From contig JAGWYI010000292.1 in NCBI GenBank assembly GCA_018969455.1, positions 1-5,720 on the forward strand: a DNA stretch of 5,720 nt, given 5' to 3'. Each line of letters starts with the position of its first letter. Positions within the stretch are counted from its first letter, which is position 1. A program made the position numbers and the translations under genes. Below are positions 1 to 5,720 of the stretch, in pieces. The notes beneath the pieces are model-generated. The model was not told the DNA's origin. It saw only the letters and a list, made by a program, of their open reading frames with translations, and did not search any database. The DNA comes from Bacteroidota bacterium. Its GTDB lineage: Bacteria > Bacteroidota > Bacteroidia > Chitinophagales > Saprospiraceae.

Positions 1-33
1 CTGTTGACGGCTGGTTTCCATTGCTTAAGTGCC

Positions 34-47
34 TGTAAATTTTTACA
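34..47. repeat. Short inverted repeat TGTAAA-TT-TTTACA, possible operator
   Basis: Two perfect 6-base arms separated by two bases form a compact AT-rich dyad in the region before the receptor gene. Its size and symmetry suit a dimeric regulator, but it lies about 240 bases before the start codon. I found no convincing Bacteroidota-type promoter next to it. An AT-rich dyad this short can also occur by chance. Confidence 0.25.
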
Positions 48-240
48 ATTTATTGGATCAAAGCCAGGGTAGAAAAACAGGCAGTATGAAGTGAAAGAGG
101 CCTCAAAACCGTGCTTAAAAGATTCTATCCGGAAAAATTGTTTCCCGAACAGTTTGGGTCGGGTAATTTATGCCTTGATGCACGCCTGGCATTTTCTTAT
201 CAGGAAATTAATGAATTCTTAAACCGGGTGCTTTCGGAGG

Positions 241-263
241 AATACGCCCAAACGCGTATTTTT
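241..263 (+). promoter_or_regulatory. Hairpin with T run just before the receptor gene (weak terminator or leader structure)
   Basis: AATACGC (241-247) pairs exactly with GCGTATT (254-260) around the loop CCAAAC, and the T run continues to 263. The 7-bp stem holds only three G-C pairs, so it is weak as a terminator. It sits 22 bases before ATG 286. It could end an upstream transcript, act as an attenuator-like leader element, or stabilise the 5' end of the receptor mRNA. The pairing is directly seen; the role is inferred. Confidence 0.35.
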
Positions 264-285
264 ACCTTTCACCCGATGTTTTTAT

Positions 286-3240
286 ATGCGTTTTTTCCTG
301 ATTACCCTGGTATTTTCTCTGTTTTTCTTTCACGTAGCGGCCCAAAAAGGGAGCATTCGCGGTATTTTGCAAAATGCACAGCAGGAAATATTGCCAGGCG
401 CCACACTTCAATTGGAGCATACCCCATTTCGTACGGTTTCCGATCTTGACGGGCGATTTTCATTTACAGGGATTAAATCGGGTACCCAAAAACTGATTGT
501 GCATTGTTTGGGTTTTCAGGATTTTGAACAGACTTTGGAAGTACCTGTGCAAGGCTGGCTCGATTTAGGCGTTCTTACCTTGCAGGACAACAGCAACACC
601 ATCGGTGGTGTAACGGTTTCGGCCAAGCTCACCCAGGGCAGTGAATACAAGGCCAATAACCTGATGAAAAGTTCAAATTCATACATCACGGTAATATCGG
701 CCGAGACCATGGAGAAACTGCCCGACCGCAACATTGCCGAAATTGTACGACGTGCTGCCGGCGTGGCGATGCAACGGAACTACGGAGAAGGGAGTTTCAT
801 TAATCTGCGCGGCACTCCGGTAGACTGGACGTCGGTGACCCTCAATGGCGACCGTTTGCCCGTATCGGATGAAAGCGATCCACGCAGGGTATTCCAGTTT
901 GAAGTAATGCCCTCCGATTTGTTGAATTATGTAACCATCAACCGAACCATAACACCCGATTTGGAAGGAGACAACATCGGGGGTGTCGTCAATTTTTTAA
1001 ACCGCAGTTCGGTAGATCGAAACACCCTTAAAGTTTCGATGGGTATGGGGTACAGTGCACTGGCTCAAAAGCCCATCGGAACTGGAAGCATTTTGCTGGG
1101 GGTAGTTAACAAAGCCAAAACCCTTAGTGCAGTGTTTAATGGGTCGTATTTTGGCCGAAATTGGGCCGAACACGCTTATGAACTGGAATATGAAAGCCCT
1201 TACAATCACGGCATCAGCGAGCTCAAACTGAAACAGTACAATGGTTTGCGGCAAACCCGCGGATTGAATGCGGCTTTTGAATACAGGCCCAGCAAATGGC
1301 TCACCCTCAATACCGTATTTATTCTGGGGCTTAATACCAACGACAAGTACCAGTTTCGCACCAATTACAACTGGTCGGAAGGGTCGGGTTCGCGGGTACG
1401 TTTGCACAACCTCCATGGCGTGCTTAGAAACCGGTTTCTGGGCGCCAATTTTAGTGCCCAAATTCAGGTAAACGACCGCTTAAATTCCAAATTGCGGCTC
1501 GCATCTTATGATAATTCCTTCCGGTACGGGAATGTTCCGTATGCGCAAGGGGATCCCCGCAATGGCTATTTCTCCGTGGTGTACATCAGCCCGCTTTTGC
1601 AGTTTTATGATCGTGATTTCATTGATCTTTATGGAAAACCTGCCGATGCCAACGATCCCAACGCATTTTTAACCAAATTGATTGGTTCCGACAACCCTTA
1701 CGGTCGGGGCGATGATTACCGCAACATCCAACCGCGATATGGCAAATTTGTAGACGGAAGTGCCTTAACACCCGCCGATTTTAGCTTTTATCAGGCAATA
1801 TCCGAGCTCAACACAACCCACGAGCAGGATCCGATTGTGGTTCAAAATGACTGGAATTACACCCTCAACAGCCGTGTGAAACTCATTGCCGGCCTTAAAT
1901 ACCGCAGTAAAACAGGCAATCGGAACCTAAGCATCCACAAATGGCAAGTTGATTTTCAAAAATATCCAACCACCCCGCGCCTGCTCACGCAAAGTGAAAC
2001 CCAATATCCCGATCCCGACAATAATTTCCTGGCAGAATTGGGCAAACCCTATTCCGGAACATTTATGCCATTCCTAACCCGCGATGCACTCAATCATTAT
2101 GTGCAGCGATTGGGCGATACCTTGCGCAATATTCCCATGAATGTACTCAATCAGGAGTATGTGCTTTGGGCCGGTTCCAAGTACCAGTACACGGAAAAAG
2201 TTGCAGCAGGCTATTTAATGACAGAAGCCAAAATTGGCAGCAGGCTTTCCCTGGTAGGCGGGATACGGTTGGAACACACCCATTTGTACGAACAATCGGA
2301 TACGCTTTCGCCAGTTGCGATACTTGATACGGCCAGCAGCACCTATTATTACCCACCCTTGTTGCGTATAACCGACCAATCTTACCTGGCCGTTTTGCCT
2401 TCCCTCAACCTCACCTGGTCGGGCAGTGCATCCAACAACATTCGGGTTGCGGTATCCCGTACCTTTCACCGGCCCAATTTTGCAGAGACAAAACCTGGAT
2501 TTGCCAATATATATTACGAAGACCTCGATTTCACATTTGGAAATCCCAATTTAAAACCAACGTATTCCATCAATTTTGACCTGGCTTGGGAGCATTTTTG
2601 GGGAAACAAAGGGATGTTTTCCATTGGGACTTATTACAAATATGTGACCGATCACATTTTCCTCAAGACGACCGAGGAGTACGACCCCATTCAGGATATA
2701 GGTTTTAAGCGTTATGCCAACGCCTCCAATTCCTTTGTATGGGGTTTTGAATGCACACTCAATCGCAGATTCGACTTTTTGCCTGGAATATGGGGTGGGT
2801 TTGGGGTAAATTCCAACGTGGCATGGTCGCTTTCGCGTATGTCGGTACCCGGACGTCCGGCTTCCCAACCCATGAGCGGGCAAACGCCTGTTTTGTACAA
2901 TATGGGTTTGTTTTATGAAAAATACGGCATTGTTGCGCGAACTGCTTTGAATTATACAGGTGCATTTCTCAAAGAACTCAACCTCGCTGCCGTAGTGCCG
3001 CTTGGAGGAACAAAACCCGAACTCGTACACACCAATACCGACTTCGATTTGTTTCAGGGCGCCTTTTATTCCCTCGATTTGAGTGTCGGATATCGTTTTA
3101 ATCCCCATTTTTCGGTCTATCTGGAAGCATCCAACCTGCTCGATGCGCCCAATGTCGACTACGTTGGCAAACGCGAACGGCCCCATCGTACCGGCTATAA
3201 CAGGCAGCGCGGCCAAATAGTGGCCAAGTATGCCTTTTAA
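286..3240 (+). CDS. TonB-dependent outer-membrane receptor with carboxypeptidase-regulatory-like N-terminal domain
   Basis: Predicted to import a substrate across the outer membrane using TonB-ExbBD energy. The 984 residues read in order as: signal peptide 1-19 (MR, hydrophobic core, likely cut after VAA before Q20); a carboxypeptidase-regulatory-like beta domain at about 22-100 (GSIRG start, LPGATL, SDLDGRFSF); a TonB-box-like IGGVTVSA at 106-113; a plug at about 130-236 with LPDRNIAEIVRR, GSFINLRG, VTLNGDRLP and closing NIGGVVNF; then a beta-barrel with FHRPNF near 727, GNPNLKP at 752-758 and a terminal Phe984. The plug wording resembles the TonB-Xanth-Caul type (TIGR01782) more than SusC. 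There is no STN domain before the carboxypeptidase-like domain, so direct sigma/anti-sigma signalling is unlikely. ATG 286 is chosen because it begins a clean signal peptide; no Shine-Dalgarno is nearby, as is usual in Bacteroidota. Length is normal for the family. The ligand is unknown; the downstream phosphodiesterase suggests a phosphoester product. Confidence 0.95.
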   Translation: MRFFLITLVFSLFFFHVAAQKGSIRGILQNAQQEILPGATLQLEHTPFRTVSDLDGRFSFTGIKSGTQKLIVHCLGFQDFEQTLEVPVQGWLDLGVLTLQDNSNTIGGVTVSAKLTQGSEYKANNLMKSSNSYITVISAETMEKLPDRNIAEIVRRAAGVAMQRNYGEGSFINLRGTPVDWTSVTLNGDRLPVSDESDPRRVFQFEVMPSDLLNYVTINRTITPDLEGDNIGGVVNFLNRSSVDRNTLKVSMGMGYSALAQKPIGTGSILLGVVNKAKTLSAVFNGSYFGRNWAEHAYELEYESPYNHGISELKLKQYNGLRQTRGLNAAFEYRPSKWLTLNTVFILGLNTNDKYQFRTNYNWSEGSGSRVRLHNLHGVLRNRFLGANFSAQIQVNDRLNSKLRLASYDNSFRYGNVPYAQGDPRNGYFSVVYISPLLQFYDRDFIDLYGKPADANDPNAFLTKLIGSDNPYGRGDDYRNIQPRYGKFVDGSALTPADFSFYQAISELNTTHEQDPIVVQNDWNYTLNSRVKLIAGLKYRSKTGNRNLSIHKWQVDFQKYPTTPRLLTQSETQYPDPDNNFLAELGKPYSGTFMPFLTRDALNHYVQRLGDTLRNIPMNVLNQEYVLWAGSKYQYTEKVAAGYLMTEAKIGSRLSLVGGIRLEHTHLYEQSDTLSPVAILDTASSTYYYPPLLRITDQSYLAVLPSLNLTWSGSASNNIRVAVSRTFHRPNFAETKPGFANIYYEDLDFTFGNPNLKPTYSINFDLAWEHFWGNKGMFSIGTYYKYVTDHIFLKTTEEYDPIQDIGFKRYANASNSFVWGFECTLNRRFDFLPGIWGGFGVNSNVAWSLSRMSVPGRPASQPMSGQTPVLYNMGLFYEKYGIVARTALNYTGAFLKELNLAAVVPLGGTKPELVHTNTDFDLFQGAFYSLDLSVGYRFNPHFSVYLEASNLLDAPNVDYVGKRERPHRTGYNRQRGQIVAKYAF

Positions 3241-3261
3241 CACAAAAAAAAGTTCCATTAT

Positions 3262-4485
3262 ATGAAAAATTATTTCCTCCTTTTCAGCTGCATGCTGATA
3301 TTTGTCTGCACTGCTTTTGCAACCCAACCCCGAAAAGTGTTGGTAATTGGCATTGACGGAACCCGCGCCGATGCGCTTCAAACCGCCAAAACCCCCAACA
3401 TTGATGCCTTGTTGAACAACGCATTTTACACCTTCGACTCCTGGCATCTCGACATAACCGTGTCGGGCCCTTCCTGGTCGAGCATCATGACGGGCGTATA
3501 TCATCAAAAACATGGTGTAACCAATAATTCGTATTCAGGCTCCAACTACAATAACTATCCCTATTTCCCCACACGTGCCAAGGAATACAAACCCAACCTG
3601 TATTGCGTTCAGATTGCGGAGTGGGCCCCAATGTCGGATGATGTGTACAACGATGGCTGGAATTTGAAGTTAAAAGTGCCCGATGGACAGGGAACACCTA
3701 CTGAAAATGCAGCGGTTACGCAACTTGCCAATCCCAATCTGGATGTGTTGTTTGTGTATTTTGATGCTGTAGACCTGGCAGGCCATTCCTCCGGATTTAA
3801 TCCGGCCAATCCATCCTATATTGCGGCGATTGAAAACGTGGACGGCCACATTGGCGGCATTTTGAATGCGCTGTATGCCCGTCCCAATTATGCCAATGAG
3901 GATTGGCTTATTTTGATCACCACCGACCACGGAGGAATTGGGACTGGTCATGGCGGCAACACCAACCAGGAGCGTCACATATGGTGGATCGCCAGCGGAA
4001 ACAATGTAAGTCCGCGTCAATTGACCAATCGCCCCGACCCGGGCAGTTACCAAATCAGCGGGGTTAACCAATCGGTGCGCCGGCAGTCGCCTGTACAAGC
4101 GGATGTTGCGGTAACGGCGCTGCATCATTTGTTGTACGATTTGAATTTCAAGCCGGATACCGTTTCCAAATGGAACCTCGATGGTATTTCCTGGCTCGAT
4201 TCCATTTATGCCACATCTGGTACCCGCAATTTGAAATACAACATTGCAGTGGAATTTTTCCCCAATCCGAGTGCCTCTTCCGTTCAATTCACATTTCCCA
4301 AAGCGTTGGATCAGTCTACCCGTTTTGAGTTGCTCGACATGAGCGGTATGGTTTGTCGTCAGGAGGATTTGATGCCCGGCGCTGAACGATTTGCTTTGAG
4401 TGTAGCCGGGTTGGCAAAAGGGGCATACCTGGCTCGTTTTTCGTCGGCCGAGGCGAGCGCCACATTGAAATTGATGGTGGAATAA
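3262..4485 (+). CDS. Secreted type I phosphodiesterase/nucleotide pyrophosphatase-like enzyme (alkaline phosphatase superfamily) with T9SS sorting domain
   Basis: Predicted two-metal phosphodiesterase or phosphatase exported by T9SS. A signal peptide covers about residues 1-20 (MKNYFLLF, AFA before T21). The catalytic domain, about 24-305, shows the superfamily landmarks: IGIDGTRAD with metal ligand Asp32; SGPSWSSIMTG with Ser68 in the nucleophile position (Thr in classical NPP enzymes); DAVDLAGH with Asp171 and His175; TTDHGG with Asp222 and His223; GTGHGG with His230 (His239 is an alternative last ligand); and ADVAVTALHHLL near the domain end. Residues 332-407 form a typical T9SS C-terminal domain: FFPNPS, ELLDMSG, GLAKGAYLARF and a short final strand. 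This implies passage through the outer membrane, then release or anchoring with removal of the tag. It starts 21 bases after the receptor stop, after an A-rich stretch, so the two are probably co-transcribed. The superfamily and export route are secure. The substrate is not: nucleotides, phosphodiesters and phosphomonoesters are all possible. Confidence 0.94.
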   Translation: MKNYFLLFSCMLIFVCTAFATQPRKVLVIGIDGTRADALQTAKTPNIDALLNNAFYTFDSWHLDITVSGPSWSSIMTGVYHQKHGVTNNSYSGSNYNNYPYFPTRAKEYKPNLYCVQIAEWAPMSDDVYNDGWNLKLKVPDGQGTPTENAAVTQLANPNLDVLFVYFDAVDLAGHSSGFNPANPSYIAAIENVDGHIGGILNALYARPNYANEDWLILITTDHGGIGTGHGGNTNQERHIWWIASGNNVSPRQLTNRPDPGSYQISGVNQSVRRQSPVQADVAVTALHHLLYDLNFKPDTVSKWNLDGISWLDSIYATSGTRNLKYNIAVEFFPNPSASSVQFTFPKALDQSTRFELLDMSGMVCRQEDLMPGAERFALSVAGLAKGAYLARFSSAEASATLKLMVE

Positions 4486-4711
4486 TGCTGCTTTTCAGGT
4501 GTATCCATATGCCAACGCCCATTGCTGGCAGATTTTCCAAGACAAGCAGAAAATATAAAAAAAATCGGTTCCAAGCTCGCTTGGAACCGATTTTTCCTTT
4601 TTCAACCGTCGCACTGTTTGGATTTGTGCATGACATTCGGTCTAAATCACATCCTTGGTATAGACGACAATTCGTGCGAACGCGCAAGGGGTGATCAGGA
4701 GAATTTCACGG
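4486..4711. other. Convergent intergenic region
   Basis: These 226 bases lie between the stop codons of the phosphodiesterase and the lipoprotein. Apart from the two-way terminator I see no gene, RNA or repeat. Short open frames cross the region on both strands but have no recognisable start context or protein features. Confidence 0.7.
4560..4595. terminator. Two-way Rho-independent terminator between convergent genes
   Basis: A perfect 16-bp inverted repeat (4560-4575 with 4580-4595) encloses a four-base loop, CTCG. The core is ATCGGTTCCAAG paired with CTTGGAACCGAT. On the plus strand the stem runs into five T, then CC and five more T. On the minus strand it is followed by eight U (the A run at 4557-4564). 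It lies 75 bases after the phosphodiesterase stop and 117 bases after the lipoprotein stop, so it can end both transcripts. Confidence 0.93.
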
Positions 4712-5545
4712 TTATCTCCACCAAAAGTGGCGAATTTTTACCGACTTGGTGGTTCCATCTGCAAGCGTAAGGGTTGCATCTTTGTCGCAGGTACCGTCGC
4801 CAAAATCGAGGCTGCGTGTTTTGCCGTTGGCAATGAATTGCAACACACCTGCAGAGATCCAGGGGCAGGCCACTTTTTTCACCAGTGGGCTTGTAATATT
4901 TAAGGTATAAGATACCCCGTTGCGGTTGGTACCGCTGGCTGAGCCAGAGATGTTCCAAACATCGTCAATTCGGGCTGTTGTGGAGGCGCCTTCAACCAGC
5001 GTACGGGTACGGGTGGAGCTGTAAGTAGCTTGAGCGCCGCCTGGGTACAGCAGGGTTTCATTCACCGATACTGTAAAGAAAGGTTGATTGGCGGCATTCA
5101 AACCCGCATTGGTCACGGTTTTGGAACCCTCAAATTTTACATTTTCGAAGTAAAAATTATCGAAAGTAAAGCTGCGGCTTGCACCGGTCACGTTCATCGG
5201 GTTCGTTTGGGTAATTACAATTTTGCCTTTATAAGTGTACCCGTTTTTGGTACATCCGGCACTGGAGTAATCGAGCGTAATGGTATTGGGCCAGGTTCCT
5301 TTGGGTTGTGCGAAACTCACAGTGGGGCAGTCGCTGCGGTCATCGGCGCCCATAAAAGCATCTACAGAGGCATCCACATCGGCGTCAATTTGTTCGGAAA
5401 GGTCATTGTGAGCAACAATGTCTTCGGCAATAAGCTGATCGGCAGTAGCACTGGAATCGCTGTCTTTTTTACAGGATTGAAACATTAATCCGGCGAGCAA
5501 TAAAACGGGCAAAAAAATCAGAAGCTTTTTCATGTTGTGGTTCAT
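4712..5545 (-). CDS. Lipoprotein of unknown function with four paired cysteines
   Basis: I do not recognise a named family; it resembles the many uncharacterised Bacteroidota cell-envelope lipoproteins. The protein has 277 residues from ATG 5545. An in-frame ATG at 5533 would give a more usual signal-peptide start (MKKLLIFL), so either start is possible. A hydrophobic core at about 8-22 ends in lipobox FQSC, with Cys25 as the lipidated residue, followed by KKDSD; this lysine plus acidic pattern loosely resembles the surface-export signal described for some Bacteroidota lipoproteins. Residues about 36-72 are acidic and probably helical (several Asp, few aromatics). From 73 on the chain is rich in Thr, Ser, Gly and alternating hydrophobics, which suggests beta structure. 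Mature cysteines 73, 98, 227 and 253 fall in two similar CP...C segments. No catalytic motif is visible. It is a single gene, convergent to the phosphodiesterase, ending 117 bases from the shared terminator. The protein ends in an aromatic-rich HFWWR. Confidence 0.9.
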   Translation of the reverse strand: MNHNMKKLLIFLPVLLLAGLMFQSCKKDSDSSATADQLIAEDIVAHNDLSEQIDADVDASVDAFMGADDRSDCPTVSFAQPKGTWPNTITLDYSSAGCTKNGYTYKGKIVITQTNPMNVTGASRSFTFDNFYFENVKFEGSKTVTNAGLNAANQPFFTVSVNETLLYPGGAQATYSSTRTRTLVEGASTTARIDDVWNISGSASGTNRNGVSYTLNITSPLVKKVACPWISAGVLQFIANGKTRSLDFGDGTCDKDATLTLADGTTKSVKIRHFWWR

Positions 5546-5556
5546 GTGTTTAAAAA

Positions 5557-5572
5557 GTGAATGTTATTTCAC
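5557..5572. repeat. Inverted repeat GTGAA-N6-TTCAC just upstream of the lipoprotein start
   Basis: Two 5-base arms are separated by TGTTAT, 11 bases before ATG 5545 on the minus strand. A 10-bp palindrome, AAGGGCCCTT (5574-5583), lies directly beside it. In the mRNA leader the first dyad could form a small hairpin near the start codon; in DNA it could be an operator. The symmetry is seen; the function is speculative. Confidence 0.22.
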
Positions 5573-5644
5573 AAAGGGCCCTTGTATGTGTTCCGTTGTT
5601 GGAAACGCTAGTTTGGATGGAGAAAACCCAAAGAAGTTTAATGG

Positions 5645-5674
5645 CAAAGCAAAAAATAAATTTAAATTTTCAAA
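5645..5674 (-). promoter_or_regulatory. Candidate Bacteroidota-type promoter for the lipoprotein gene
   Basis: Read on the minus strand, TTTG (5674-5671) is followed after 18 bases by TTGCTTTG (5652-5645). The known Bacteroidota consensus is TTG or TTTG near -33 and TAnnTTTG near -7, with roughly 17-23 bases between, so this fits with one mismatch (T for A). It would start transcription near 5638 and leave a leader of about 90-105 bases. The surroundings are very AT-rich, which favours promoter activity but also makes chance matches more likely. Confidence 0.35.
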
Positions 5675-5720
5675 AAAATATTATATTTATCATTTATTAA
5701 TGTTTAAAAGTTTAATAAAA

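Larger units (their letters stand above)
1..285. other. Upstream region without a supportable gene
   Basis: Only the inverted repeat at 34-47 and the hairpin at 241-263 stand out. A plus-strand frame open from 90 (GTG at 111) runs to 449, deep into the receptor gene; its first part has protein-like composition but matches nothing I recognise. On the minus strand an ATG at 19-21 starts seven open codons before the left edge, too few to call a gene. No exact TAnnTTTG-type promoter was found, so the receptor promoter is either atypical or outside the window. Confidence 0.5.
5546..5720. other. AT-rich upstream region of the lipoprotein gene
   Basis: The outer part, about 5636-5720, is almost entirely A and T, with several A tracts and the palindrome AAATTTAAATTTA-type core at 5658-5669. 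No coding frame is credible here. It most likely contains the lipoprotein promoter and perhaps regulatory sequence for a gene beyond the right edge. Confidence 0.6.

Noticed and set aside
1..21. Possible start of a divergent minus-strand gene (ATG at 19-21)
   Set aside because: Only seven codons fall in the window, with no recognisable signal and no matching promoter with both boxes.
236..240. GGAGG resembling a Shine-Dalgarno site
   Set aside because: It is 45 bases before ATG 286, too far to serve it. Bacteroidota starts generally lack such sites, and no other good start follows at normal spacing.
263..270. TACCTTTC, close to the TAnnTTTG promoter box
   Set aside because: It would place the transcription start within about ten bases of the ATG, and there is no TTG box at the right distance upstream.
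997..1461. Open frame of 154 codons on the minus strand
   Set aside because: It is antisense to the receptor barrel, with no independent support.
2849..2860. 12-bp palindrome CCGGACGTCCGG
   Set aside because: It is inside the receptor coding sequence, does not extend, and is best explained by chance.
2551..3513. Open frame of 320 codons on the minus strand
   Set aside because: It lies antisense across the end of the receptor and the start of the phosphodiesterase, both with clear family motifs, and its translation shows no recognisable domain. It is a by-product of codon use on the opposite strand.
3670..4287. Open frame of 205 codons on the minus strand
   Set aside because: It is antisense to the catalytic domain of the phosphodiesterase and has no credible motif or start context.
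5030..5488. Open frame of 152 codons on the plus strand
   Set aside because: It is antisense to the lipoprotein, whose signal peptide and lipobox clearly identify the coding strand.

Overview
The window reads as chromosomal DNA of a member of the Bacteroidota that has a type IX secretion system (T9SS). Four things point there: a TonB-dependent receptor with an N-terminal carboxypeptidase-regulatory-like domain, an exported enzyme ending in a typical T9SS (Por) C-terminal sorting domain, a lipoprotein whose lipobox ends in Q-S-C, and the absence of Shine-Dalgarno sequences at credible starts. Base composition looks balanced (about half G+C by eye) in the genes and very AT-rich at the right edge. 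A Saprospiria- or Chitinophagia-like host would fit, but the window cannot prove it.

Layout: 1-285 is a probable leader or intergenic region with no gene I can support; it holds a short inverted repeat and a hairpin just before the first gene. 286-3240 (+) encodes a 984-residue TonB-dependent outer-membrane receptor. After 21 bases, 3262-4485 (+) encodes a 407-residue secreted phosphodiesterase/phosphatase of the alkaline phosphatase superfamily, tagged for T9SS export. 4486-4711 is a convergent intergenic region holding one very strong two-way terminator. 4712-5545 (-) encodes a lipoprotein of unknown function with four cysteines that appear to mark two copies of one module. 5546-5720 is its AT-rich upstream region, with a candidate Bacteroidota-type promoter.

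The two plus-strand genes look like one transcription unit. The simplest reading is a phosphoester-scavenging pair: the enzyme is exported by T9SS and cuts a phosphorylated substrate at or outside the cell surface, and the receptor imports a product with TonB energy. The substrate cannot be read from the sequence. No SusD partner, sigma/anti-sigma pair or periplasmic enzyme is visible in the window. The lipoprotein is convergently transcribed and need not be related. I see no mobile element, CRISPR array, tRNA or rRNA. The most useful leads are the receptor-phosphodiesterase pairing, the unusual active-site Ser-Gly-Pro-Ser-Trp of the enzyme, and the internal duplication in the lipoprotein.
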